From positions 372,001 to 436,000 of the forward strand of contig NZ_VSKS01000004.1 of assembly GCF_008312835.1 (NCBI RefSeq): a stretch of DNA of 64,000 nt. Reading direction: 5' to 3'. The notes beneath the pieces were generated by a model. That model was given only the letters and a program-made list of their open reading frames with translations. It was not told the origin of the DNA and made no database searches. The stretch is from Streptomyces marokkonensis (GTDB lineage: Bacteria > Actinomycetota > Actinomycetes > Streptomycetales > Streptomycetaceae). A program made the position numbers and the translations under genes. This document shows positions 16,840-24,204 of this stretch, in pieces (positions within the stretch are counted from its first letter, which is position 1; every line of letters begins with the position of its first letter).

Positions 16840-18549
16840 GTGAACGACCGATACGACGCGGGATACGGGGGCGGCGGCCCGTACGAGCTCGTCGGCTACG
16901 ACGAGTACGGCCGGCCTGTCTACCGCCAGGCCACGGAGCAGCAGGCCCAGCAGGCTCAGCAGTACGACGCCTACCAGCAGCAGGGGCAGCAGGGGCAGCA
17001 GGGCTACGGCTACGACCCGTACGCCACCGGCGGGCACCAGCAGCCGTCGTACGACCCCTACGCCACCGGAGCCCCGCAGCAGCCGCAGGCACCCTCCTAC
17101 GGCACCTACGACCCCTACGGCACCCAGCAGGGCGGCCAGGGCGCCCCGTACGACCCCTACGGGCAGGGTGCGTACGCCGCCGGCACCGGGCAGCAGCCCC
17201 GGGCCGCCGAGCAGACCGCGCACATCCCGCAGCAGGCCGGCCCGGTCGACGAGGAGCACGGCCCCGCCGAGCCCGGCCGGGAGTACCGCACCGAGCAGTT
17301 CTCCTTCGTCGAGGAGCCGGACGACGACTCCGAGGACGTCATCGACTGGCTCAAGTTCACCGAGAACCGCACCGAGCGGCGCGAGGAGGCCCGGCGCCGC
17401 GCCCGCAGCCGGATCATCGCGCTCGTCGTGGTCCTCGCCCTGGTCGCGGCCGGTGGCGTCGGCTACCTCTGGTACGCCGGAAAGCTGCCCGGACTGTCCT
17501 CAGGGCCGGAGACGGGCACCACGACGGCCGCGGGCGCCCAGAAGCGCGACGTGATCGTCGTCCACCTGCACGACACCGAACGGGGCGGCACCGCCACGGC
17601 GCTGCTCGTCGACAACACCACCACCGAGCAGGGCACCACCGTCCTGCTGCCGAACTCCCTCGCCCTCACCGCCGACGACGGCACCACCACCACGCTCGCC
17701 AAGTCGGTCGAGGACGACGGCTCCGAGGGCACCCGGTCCGCTCTCGACACCGTCCTCGGCACCGACATCGAGGGCACCTGGCGGCTCGACACCCCGTTCC
17801 TGCTCACCCTCGTCGACCTCGTCGGCAACATCGAGGTCGACACCGACACCGACGTGCCCGACCCGGACGCCGAGAAGAAGGGGGAGGCGCCCCTGGTCGG
17901 GAAGGGGAAGGGCCGGACCCTCAGCGGCAAGGCGGCCGTCGCCTACGCCACCCACCGCGGCCCGGGCGAGGACCAGAACGCCCAGCTGGAGCGGTTCGGG
18001 CAGGTGCTGCAGGGCGTCCTGCGCAAGATGACCTCCGACCCGGACGCCGCCACGACCACCATCCAGACCCTCGGGCAGATCATCGAGCCGCCGCTCACCG
18101 ACAAGGACCTCGGCGCCTTCCTCGCCCGGCTCTCCGACCTCGCCAAGGGCGGCGACCACAGGACCGCGCTGCTGCCCGTCCAGCAGGACGGCACGCTCAC
18201 CGCGGAGGCGAGCGACAGCGTGGTCAAGGACGTCCTCGGCGGCACCGTGAAGAGCCCCGACCCGGACGCCGCCGTCAGCGTCTCCGTGCGCAACGCCACC
18301 GGGGTGGAGGACCGCACCGAGAAGGCCCGCGTGGTGCTCCTCAACGGCGGCTTCACCTTCCGGGGGGCCGGCACCGCCGCCCCGCAGGCGGCCTCGAAGG
18401 TGGTCTACGCGAACGCCGCCGACAAGGAGAACGCCGCCGAGGTCGCCGCGACCCTGGGGCTGGACGCCGGCTCCGTCACCAAGGGCAGGACCTCCGCGAA
18501 CGCCCGCGTCTCGGTCGTCCTCGGCCAGGACTACGACCCCGGTTCCTAG
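16840..18549 (+). CDS. pdtA: LCP-family glycopolymer transferase (PdtA-like)
   Basis: 569 residues. The N-terminal 190 are cytoplasmic, Gln/Tyr/Gly-rich, with repeated YDPY units (YGYDPYATGG, YDPYATGA, YDPYGTQQ, YDPYGQG). A membrane helix lies at about 191-212, then a LytR-CpsA-Psr domain (about 228-400) and a LytR C-terminal domain (about 475-565). LCP proteins attach anionic glycopolymers to peptidoglycan on the outer face. Position between nadD and rsfS matches S. coelicolor SCO2578, known as the polydiglycosylphosphate transferase PdtA needed for proper sporulation. Orthology is inferred from position and domains. The GTG start has GAGAGGGG upstream at good spacing. Confidence 0.85.
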   Translation: MNDRYDAGYGGGGPYELVGYDEYGRPVYRQATEQQAQQAQQYDAYQQQGQQGQQGYGYDPYATGGHQQPSYDPYATGAPQQPQAPSYGTYDPYGTQQGGQGAPYDPYGQGAYAAGTGQQPRAAEQTAHIPQQAGPVDEEHGPAEPGREYRTEQFSFVEEPDDDSEDVIDWLKFTENRTERREEARRRARSRIIALVVVLALVAAGGVGYLWYAGKLPGLSSGPETGTTTAAGAQKRDVIVVHLHDTERGGTATALLVDNTTTEQGTTVLLPNSLALTADDGTTTTLAKSVEDDGSEGTRSALDTVLGTDIEGTWRLDTPFLLTLVDLVGNIEVDTDTDVPDPDAEKKGEAPLVGKGKGRTLSGKAAVAYATHRGPGEDQNAQLERFGQVLQGVLRKMTSDPDAATTTIQTLGQIIEPPLTDKDLGAFLARLSDLAKGGDHRTALLPVQQDGTLTAEASDSVVKDVLGGTVKSPDPDAAVSVSVRNATGVEDRTEKARVVLLNGGFTFRGAGTAAPQAASKVVYANAADKENAAEVAATLGLDAGSVTKGRTSANARVSVVLGQDYDPGS

Positions 18550-18565
18550 CCGGCCGGAGCCGCCC

Positions 18566-18599
18566 GGGCACACCCTCCGTAATCGCGTGGGGTGTGCCC
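18566..18599 (+). terminator. Hairpin between pdtA and rsfS
   Basis: Perfect 10-base arms GGGCACACCC / GGGTGTGCCC around a 14-base loop. No T-run follows. Confidence 0.55.
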
Positions 18600-18650
18600 T
18601 GCGGTCATGAGACCCTTGAGGACAAGTGACCGCCGACCGAAAGCCTTGTA

Positions 18651-19097
18651 GTGACCGCAACCGACCGTTCCATGGAGCTCGTCCGGACCGCCGCGCAGGC
18701 GGCCGCCGACAAGCTCGCGCACGACATCGTCGCCTACGACGTCAGTGACGTGCTGTCCATCACCGACGCCTTCCTGCTGGCCTCCGCGCCCAACGACCGA
18801 CAGGTCAAGTCGATCGTCGACGAGATCGAGGAGCGGCTCAGCAAGGAGCTCGGCGCCAAGCCGGTGCGCCGCGAGGGCGACCGCGAGGCCCGCTGGGTGC
18901 TGCTCGACTACGTCGACATCGTCGTCCACGTCCAGCACAGCGAGGAGCGCGTCTTCTACGCCCTGGAGCGGCTGTGGAAGGACTGCCCCGAGCTGGAGCT
19001 GCCCGAGGACGCCAAGGCCACCCGTGGCAAGGCCGCCGAACACGCGAAGCTGCAGCAGGCCGAGGAGGCGGTGCAGCCGGGCGGTGAGTGGCGGTGA
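18651..19097 (+). CDS. rsfS: Ribosome silencing factor RsfS
   Basis: 148 residues of the Iojap/DUF143 family. It binds ribosomal protein L14 and blocks joining of the subunits when nutrients are scarce. Typical segments are DISDAFLLAS-like SITDAFLLAS, ERLSKELG, and WVLLDYVDIVVHV with the family's acidic surface. The order nadD - LCP gene - rsfS - histidine phosphatase is the usual actinobacterial one. The GTG start lacks a clear ribosome site; an ATG at 18672 is the alternative. The stop overlaps the next start. Confidence 0.93.
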   Translation: MTATDRSMELVRTAAQAAADKLAHDIVAYDVSDVLSITDAFLLASAPNDRQVKSIVDEIEERLSKELGAKPVRREGDREARWVLLDYVDIVVHVQHSEERVFYALERLWKDCPELELPEDAKATRGKAAEHAKLQQAEEAVQPGGEWR

Positions 19098-19762
19098 GCG
19101 CCACCGGGGAGGGGCGCGACTCCGGGCGCCGGGGCCGCCGCGTCATCCTGTGGCGGCACGGCCAGACCTCCTGGAACGTGGAACGCCGCTTCCAGGGCTC
19201 CACGGACGTCGAGCTGACCGCGACCGGCGTGGCCCAGGCCCGCCGGTCCGCCCGGCTCCTCGCGGGTCTGAGGCCCGACGCGATCATCGCCTCCGACCTG
19301 CGGCGGGCCGCGGACACCGCCGCGGAGCTCGCCGCGCTCACCGGCCTTGACGTCACGCTCGACGAGGCCCTGCGGGAGACCTACGCGGGCGTCTGGCAGG
19401 GCCTGACGCACGACGAGATCATCGCCAGGTACGGCGACGAGTACACCGCGTGGAAGCGCGGTGAGCCGGTCCGCCGGGGCGGCGGTGAACTCGAGACCGA
19501 GGTCGCCGACCGCGCCGCGCCCGTGGTGCTGCGGCACGCCGAGAAGCTTCCGGAGGACGGCACGCTCGTCGTGGTCAGCCACGGCGGCACCATCCGCACC
19601 ACCATCGGCCGGCTGCTCGGCCTCGACCCGCACAACTGGGAGAGCCTGGGCGGCCTCACCAACTGCTGCTGGTCCGTCCTCGGCGAGGGCGCCCGGGGCT
19701 GGCGCCTGCTGGAGCACAACGCCGGCACCCTGCCGGAACCCGTGCTCGGCGACGACGACTGA
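19094..19762 (+). CDS. Histidine phosphatase family protein (phosphoglycerate mutase-like)
   Basis: 222 residues with the catalytic LWRHGQTSWN motif (phospho-accepting His in RHG), Arg/Glu segments and the second histidine in VVSHGGTIR. These enzymes act on phosphate esters, and the true substrate is not visible. The start is taken as the GTG that overlaps the rsfS stop (GTGA), which implies translational coupling; a GTG six bases earlier is also in frame. The rsfS link is conserved in actinobacteria. Confidence 0.88.
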   Translation: MSATGEGRDSGRRGRRVILWRHGQTSWNVERRFQGSTDVELTATGVAQARRSARLLAGLRPDAIIASDLRRAADTAAELAALTGLDVTLDEALRETYAGVWQGLTHDEIIARYGDEYTAWKRGEPVRRGGGELETEVADRAAPVVLRHAEKLPEDGTLVVVSHGGTIRTTIGRLLGLDPHNWESLGGLTNCCWSVLGEGARGWRLLEHNAGTLPEPVLGDDD

Positions 19763-19826
19763 GGGCCGTCGCGATCCGGCTCCGGGGCCCCGGGACCCGG
19801 ATTTCACTTTCTGGCAGGTCGCAGGC

Positions 19827-19832
19827 TAAAGT
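19827..19832 (+). promoter_or_regulatory. Candidate -10 box for the first tRNA-Ala
   Basis: TTCACT at 19803-19808, 18 bases, then TAAAGT. The second tRNA copy also has TAAAGTT upstream (20649-20655). Between the box and the first tRNA lies a hairpin TTCGCCCCG/CGGGGCGAA (19841-19863). Confidence 0.5.
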
Positions 19833-19890
19833 TCTTCTTGTTCGCCCCGCCGAGCGGGGCGAAACACCAGGCGGCCACGCCGTGGCATCC

Positions 19891-19963
19891 GGGGCTATAG
19901 CTCAGTTGGTAGAGCGCCTGCATGGCATGCAGGAGGTCAGGAGTTCAATTCTCCTTAGCTCCA
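19891..19963 (+). tRNA. tRNA-Ala (anticodon GGC), copy 1
   Basis: A 73-base cloverleaf: acceptor GGGGCTA pairs with TAGCTCC, D arm CTCAGTTGGTAGAG, anticodon stem CCTGC/GCAGG with loop ATGGCAT (anticodon GGC), and T arm AGGAG-TTCAATT-CTCCT. Discriminator A; the CCA end is not encoded. It reads GCC and GCU codons, the main alanine codons here. Confidence 0.95.
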
Positions 19964-19973
19964 CAGGACGAAG

Positions 19974-20005
19974 ATCCCGTCTCCCTCCGGGGAGGCGGGA
20001 TTTTT
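19974..20005 (+). terminator. Rho-independent terminator after tRNA-Ala copy 1
   Basis: A GC-rich hairpin ATCCCG(T)CTCCC...GGGGAGGCGGGAT ends directly in a run of five T. Confidence 0.85.
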
Positions 20006-20165
20006 CGTTGTCCGCGGTTGAGCGGGACGGGCCCACGGGGCGTATACCTCTGCGAGGCGTCCAGCCGTGTCCCGACCGGTACTCCGGCGTCGCTGACCGT
20101 ATTGGCCCGGTCGTGGCAGAATCAAACGACCGGAAGGGGGCGCGGCCCGACGGGAGGGAGTTGTG

Positions 20166-20339
20166 ATGCCTGCGAGCATCCTCGAGGAGGTCGGTCACCT
20201 CCTCGGAGCGGTGTCGACCCGACGGACCTCGACCCGGCTCAGCTGCCCTTCCTGCGGTTCCGCGCACGTCGCCCAGGTACTCGGTGACAACGGCGGGATC
20301 TCCTACGTGTGCACGGCCTGCGGCCACAGCTGGAGCTGA
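20166..20339 (+). CDS. Small zinc-ribbon protein (57 residues)
   Basis: A short gene starting MPASILEEVGHLLGAVSTRR, with two cysteine pairs, CPSC and CTAC, 25 residues apart: a one-finger zinc ribbon. The end GHSWS is basic/aromatic. GGGAGGGAG precedes the start; the ATG at 20166 is five bases from it, whereas an in-frame GTG at 20163 is too close. It is three bases upstream of a second zinc-finger gene, so the two are co-translated. The function is unknown; RNA or DNA binding would suit the fold. Confidence 0.78.
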   Translation: MPASILEEVGHLLGAVSTRRTSTRLSCPSCGSAHVAQVLGDNGGISYVCTACGHSWS

Positions 20340-20342
20340 TCG

Positions 20343-20576
20343 ATGGGTGCACACAGGCGGAAGTGCGACTGGTGCGGCAGCGGGACGCCGATCGTGCGGG
20401 ACATGGAGCCGATCAACCCCGACTACCAGTACTGGTGCGAGGAGTGCGCGCGGGCGCTGATCATAAAAGGCGACCCCATCGAGACGTACCGCGAACTCGA
20501 GGGCGAGCCGATCTACGGGCGGCTTCTGGAGGAGCACTGCACGCTCAAGCGCTTCTACTCGTTCGTGACCGCGTGA
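20343..20576 (+). CDS. Small zinc-finger protein (77 residues)
   Basis: 77 residues with CDWC near the N terminus and CEEC about 25 residues later, probably binding one zinc, then a helical C-terminal half (YRELEGEPIYGRLLEEH). It starts three bases after the stop of the preceding zinc-ribbon gene. The pair sits between two identical tRNA-Ala genes. I know no function; a small regulatory or RNA-associated role is only a guess. Confidence 0.75.
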   Translation: MGAHRRKCDWCGSGTPIVRDMEPINPDYQYWCEECARALIIKGDPIETYRELEGEPIYGRLLEEHCTLKRFYSFVTA

Positions 20577-20692
20577 CCCGGGTGCGGTCATGTCGGACAT
20601 GGCCGCACCGCGGCGAAACCGATTTGGTGCTGGGCCGGGTGGACCGTGTAAAGTTGGCGTCGCCGCCGGGGAAACCGGGCGGAGCAGGACCA

Positions 20693-20765
20693 GGGGCTAT
20701 AGCTCAGTTGGTAGAGCGCCTGCATGGCATGCAGGAGGTCAGGAGTTCAATTCTCCTTAGCTCCA
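20693..20765 (+). tRNA. tRNA-Ala (anticodon GGC), copy 2
   Basis: Identical base for base to the copy at 19891, including the first bases downstream (CACAG). A candidate -10 box TAAAGT lies at 20649-20654. Confidence 0.95.
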
Positions 20766-20772
20766 CAGAAGT

Positions 20773-20808
20773 CGAGGGCGGATCATCCGAACGGATGGTC
20801 CGCCCTCG
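20773..20808. terminator. Bidirectional hairpin after tRNA-Ala copy 2
   Basis: 10-base arms CGAGGGCGGA / TCCGCCCTCG continue after a mismatch into CATCC/GGATG. It lies between the tRNA and the convergent NuoF-like gene and can end both transcripts. Confidence 0.7.
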
Positions 20809-20878
20809 CCGGTTGTCCGGCTCAGCGCATGAGGGTGCTCGCCCGGGGCGGCCCGAGGGCCGACCCGGGCGGGTTCCG

Positions 20879-22489
20879 TCAGCGGCCCAGAGCGCGCCGG
20901 CCGCGGCCCGGGGAGAGCACCGGCAGATTGCGGGAGGGCGCCTTGGCCTGGGGGGCCTCGTCCTCGATGCGCAGGGCCAGCGCGGGACAGCGGCGCACCG
21001 CGCGCAGCGCCTTGGCCTCCGCGAAGCGCGGCACCTGGGCCTGAGCCACCGTCGGGAAGCCGTCCGCGCCGAGCTGGAAGACCTCCGGGAGGATGTCCGC
21101 GCACAGGCCGTGGCCCCGGCACAGCGTCCAGTCGACGTAGATCTTCTGACGGCTGGGGCCGTTCTCCTCCCCGCCGCCGCCCGGGATGCCCGTGGGGGCC
21201 CTGCCCCCCTCGAAGAGCGGCAGGACGCCCGCCACGGGCCGTCCGCAGCCGTTGCCGAGGACATGGGCGGCGAGGTCGTCGGTGAACGCCTTGACGGTCG
21301 ACTCCAGGAACATCGCGGAGCCGTCCGGGTGCGAACACGCCCCGCGCCGCTTCACGTTCCTGGCGACCTGCTTGACGGCCTCCAGGGCGGCGGGGCCGCC
21401 GCCGTTGAGGATGTCCTCCAGGCCGCGTGCGGCGGCCGGCAGCCCGAGGTAGCAGGGGCCGCACTGGCCGGCGCTCTCCTCCGCCAGCCACTGGGCGACC
21501 CGCAGCGACTCGCCCAGCGGACAGGTGTCCTGACTGATCGGCAGGATCGCGCCCGCGCCCAGTGAACCGCCCACCGCGTCCAGGGAGTTGCGGGAGACGA
21601 TCGCCTCGTTGACGGTCGCCGCGTCGATCCACTTGCCGTGGTAGCCGCCCGTCAGCACCCCCTGCGGCACCGGCGGGGCGCCGGCGAGCTGGAGGACGTA
21701 GCGCAGCGGCACACCCGTCGGCACCTCGATCACCATGGGGCGGGCCACCGCCCCGGACACCGTGAGCATCACGGTGCCCGGCTCGTCGTACAGGCCGGTG
21801 TTGCCGTAGCGCTCCGGGCCGATGCGGGCGGCGATGGCGAGCTGGGCGAAGGTCTCGGCGTTGGACAGCAGCGTGGGCGCGCCGCCGACGCCGCTCCTCG
21901 ACGCGCTGACCTTGCGGCCCGGCGGGATGGCCGGGCCGCCGTCGATGGAGCGGATCAGGGAGGCCGCGGCACCGGTGACCATGCGGACCGGGTTGCGCTG
22001 CACGCGGGCGCGCAGCGCGGAGCGGCGGCCGTTGCTCAGTCCGCGTTCGGCGAGCGCGGCCTCCATGGAGCGCTGGGTGGACTCCCGGGTGACCCCCACC
22101 ACGAGCGTGCGGGCACCCATGGCCTCGGCGCACAGCAGCGCGCCGTCCAGGATGAGGTGCGGGGCACGGTTGATCAGCACCGTGTCCTTGCGGCAGGCCG
22201 GCTCGTCCTCGCTGCCGTTGACGACGACGACCGGCCGGACGCCGCGCTTGATCGCCGATTCGGCGACCGAGCGCAGCTTCTTGTGGAAGGGGAAGCCCGC
22301 GCCGCCGCGGCCCCTGAGGTTGATGCGTTCGGCGAGCTGAGCGAGCTGCTCACCGCCCAGCGGCTCGAGCGGCCCGTGCACCTTGAGGTGCATGGGCAGA
22401 TCGAGCCGGTCGACAAGGTCGAAGCCCGACGTGAGCTGGGGAAGGCCGACCACGCGGACTTCGGGTACGTCGGGCAGAGCCTCGTTCAC
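20879..22489 (-). CDS. NuoF-like NADH:flavin oxidoreductase fused to a ferredoxin
   Basis: 536 residues. The first 400 resemble the 51-kDa (NuoF) subunit of complex I: GRGGAGFP for NADH/FMN, NGSEDEP for FMN, then an SLBB-like stretch and an iron-sulfur segment. That segment reads SAGQCGPC where NuoF has SCGKCTPC, so the first cluster cysteine is Ala340; C343, C346 and C385 remain. The last 80 residues are a one-cluster ferredoxin with C457-x5-C463 and C501-Pro, the [3Fe-4S] type. It probably passes electrons from NADH through flavin to the ferredoxin centre. The GTG start overlaps the stop of the cytochrome gene upstream (GTGA), implying a complex. This is not part of a nuo operon. Confidence 0.85.
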   Translation of the reverse strand: MNEALPDVPEVRVVGLPQLTSGFDLVDRLDLPMHLKVHGPLEPLGGEQLAQLAERINLRGRGGAGFPFHKKLRSVAESAIKRGVRPVVVVNGSEDEPACRKDTVLINRAPHLILDGALLCAEAMGARTLVVGVTRESTQRSMEAALAERGLSNGRRSALRARVQRNPVRMVTGAAASLIRSIDGGPAIPPGRKVSASRSGVGGAPTLLSNAETFAQLAIAARIGPERYGNTGLYDEPGTVMLTVSGAVARPMVIEVPTGVPLRYVLQLAGAPPVPQGVLTGGYHGKWIDAATVNEAIVSRNSLDAVGGSLGAGAILPISQDTCPLGESLRVAQWLAEESAGQCGPCYLGLPAAARGLEDILNGGGPAALEAVKQVARNVKRRGACSHPDGSAMFLESTVKAFTDDLAAHVLGNGCGRPVAGVLPLFEGGRAPTGIPGGGGEENGPSRQKIYVDWTLCRGHGLCADILPEVFQLGADGFPTVAQAQVPRFAEAKALRAVRRCPALALRIEDEAPQAKAPSRNLPVLSPGRGRRALGR

Positions 22490-23724
22490 TTATAGCCTCC
22501 GGACGGCGTGTTCCAAGGTTCGCCCGAACCCGGTGCGTCGAAGTCGTAGGACGACGACGGCGACGCACCGGAGGGTGTTTCAGTGGCGGGACCGCTGTTG
22601 TACGTGTCACTCGGGTTGTACGTGCCGTAGAGGGTGTTCGTCTCACCGGTGTCGTACACATCACTCGAGCCGTAGCCGGAGCCGACCGAATTGTCATAGG
22701 CCGGGATGTTGTATCCGGTGTCGTTGAGCGGGTCGTAGGCCGACGGCGGGGCCTCGCCGACCGGCGGCGGGGACGGGATCGGCCAGTTGCCCGAGGTGCC
22801 GGCCGGGCCGTCCACGCGCGGGATCGCCTCCGTGGGCTGCATGTCCAGCGGCAGCTCCATGCGGGCGGTCGCGTCGGTGACCGGCGGCGGGAAGGACGGT
22901 GGCCGGCCGGGCGCCGACACCGCGCGGTAGGCGGCCGCGAAGCCGTTCGCCGGTTCCGGGGCGGGGGCCCGTTCGGCGGTCTCGTACAGCGGGCGCTCGC
23001 CGCGCCGCGCGGAGCGGCGTCCGCCGCCGTATCCGGGAAGGGCGGATCCGTCCGCCCGGGACCTGCTCTCCTCCAGCTGCTCCTCGCGGTCCCGCCGCGG
23101 GCCGTCGGTGCCGAGCAGCGCGGTGATCCGGTCGGCGATTCTGCGCTTGACCCGGGGTGGGGAGGCCCGCACCACGAGGGCTGCCATGACGCCGAGCAGG
23201 GACAGTCCGTAGAGGATCAGGAAGATCGGCTTCGCCGCTCGACCCGCGTAGAGCCCGTGCACCAGCGCGGCGCACCAGGCCGGGTAGGCCAGCATGTGCA
23301 TCGCCCGCCAGCGGGCCGCGACCGGGGCCGGGGAGGCGAAGCGGTTGCGCAGCACGCCGGTGATGCCCACGAAGATCATCAGCAGGCCGGCGAGGGTGCC
23401 GAGACCGATCAGGAACGACCGGCCGGCGACGGCCTCGTCGTCGGTGAGGGCCAGCCCGAAGGGGATCACCGCGGCGATCCACGTGGTGTGGTCGAGGGCC
23501 AGCTTGATGCCTATGTGGACCAGCAGGAAGGCGATCGAGGCGACCGCGGTGGTGCGGTGCACCGCCTGCGCCAGGATCCGCTGGCGGGGACCGAGCAGGA
23601 TCCGGTCCTGGGCGACGAGTCCCCAGATCACCGAACAGCTCAGGCAGACCAGTGACAGGACGCCCACACCGAAGTTGAGGAACTCGGCGAGCCAGTCGTC
23701 CGCCGTGCTGTCGTCCGGCCTCAC
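22486..23724 (-). CDS. Cytochrome b / ferric-reductase-like transmembrane protein
   Basis: 412 residues. The N-terminal half has about six membrane helices, with histidines in HRTTAVASIAFLLVH on one helix and HMLAYPAWCAALVH on another, spaced to hold two b hemes as in ferric-reductase-like membrane domains. The C-terminal 200 residues are cytoplasmic, first basic, then a Tyr/Ser/Thr/Asn-rich low-complexity tail. The GTG start is chosen by GGGAGG seven bases upstream; a GTG further out would add a Cys/Arg-rich stretch with no ribosome site. It is coupled to the NuoF-ferredoxin gene. Together they likely move electrons from NADH across or into the membrane; the acceptor is unknown. Confidence 0.82.
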   Translation of the reverse strand: MRPDDSTADDWLAEFLNFGVGVLSLVCLSCSVIWGLVAQDRILLGPRQRILAQAVHRTTAVASIAFLLVHIGIKLALDHTTWIAAVIPFGLALTDDEAVAGRSFLIGLGTLAGLLMIFVGITGVLRNRFASPAPVAARWRAMHMLAYPAWCAALVHGLYAGRAAKPIFLILYGLSLLGVMAALVVRASPPRVKRRIADRITALLGTDGPRRDREEQLEESRSRADGSALPGYGGGRRSARRGERPLYETAERAPAPEPANGFAAAYRAVSAPGRPPSFPPPVTDATARMELPLDMQPTEAIPRVDGPAGTSGNWPIPSPPPVGEAPPSAYDPLNDTGYNIPAYDNSVGSGYGSSDVYDTGETNTLYGTYNPSDTYNSGPATETPSGASPSSSYDFDAPGSGEPWNTPSGGYK

Positions 23725-24041
23725 GACCGACCTCCCGACGTCACGACGCGGAGCGGGCACACCGGAGCCGCAGCCGACCTGCCCCGAGCGGGGGGTGGGC
23801 TGCTGTCTGGACGAGAGTTCATGGGGCAACTCCGAACGGTTCGGTAAAGCGGTCCCGCCGCCGAACTCTAAGCCCCGTCATACCGATGAGTACGAGGTTT
23901 GAGTTATTGCGCTGTTATCAAAAGACAATGCGCTTGTTGTGATGTCCCTTAGTGGTTGTTACGCGAAGTAACCTCGACTTCGAGTCGGCCTGCCGTGGAA
24001 GCGCGTCGCGGCCGGATCGGAGCCTGCGGTACCCTGACGCC
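23725..24041. other. Divergent regulatory region between the cytochrome gene and leuS
   Basis: 317 bases without a gene. This is one of the most AT-rich stretches of the window (around 23880-23975) and must hold promoters for both directions. It contains an inverted repeat GTTAC-N5-GTAAC (23958-23972) and a small hairpin CGACT-TCG-AGTCG (23975-23987). Confidence 0.5.
24030..24035 (+). promoter_or_regulatory. -10 box of the leuS leader
   Basis: TACCCT six bases before the ATG of the leader peptide, so the transcript appears to begin at that ATG. Confidence 0.5.
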
Positions 24042-24080
24042 ATGCGTGCCGTACGCCTTCTGCTTAGCGAGCCGCGCTGA
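24042..24080 (+). CDS. Leucine-rich leader peptide of the leuS attenuator
   Basis: A 12-residue [15 protein letters not shown], with three consecutive leucine codons CTT-CTG-CTT. CTT is rare in such high-GC genomes, which favours ribosome stalling when charged tRNA-Leu is short. It is followed by RNA hairpins and a terminator before leuS. Classical attenuators of this kind have been predicted for leuS in some Streptomyces. Confidence 0.8.
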   Translation: MRAVRLLLSEPR

Positions 24081-24086
24081 TCAGTC

Positions 24087-24150
24087 CCGACCGCCGGTGA
24101 CCGGCAGGTCGGAATCGGCGCGGCGTCCCCTCCTGTGTGAGGGGATTTTT
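24087..24150 (+). promoter_or_regulatory. leuS attenuator: pause hairpin and intrinsic terminator
   Basis: Hairpin one is CCGACC-GCCGG / CCGGC-A-GGTCGG (24087-24112). The terminator is TCCCCTC / GAGGGGA (24126-24145) followed by five T. The bases over the end of the leader ORF (24071-24077) can pair perfectly with 24118-24124, giving an outer stem that a stalled ribosome would disturb. I did not find an unambiguous antiterminator for the terminator arm. Confidence 0.75.
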
Positions 24151-24204
24151 CATTTCCGGCAGTCGCAGCAGCAGGCAGAGACGATCGATGGAGCTTTGAG
24201 GATC

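Noticed and set aside
19891-20765. Two tRNA copies as attachment sites of an integrated element
   Set aside because: Both are complete tRNAs with their own promoter and terminator, only 0.8 kb apart, and no integrase or mobile gene lies between or near them.
24042-24204. T-box riboswitch upstream of leuS
   Set aside because: No stem I specifier loop or T-box bulge sequence visible; the leader ORF with leucine codons and a terminator explains the region better.
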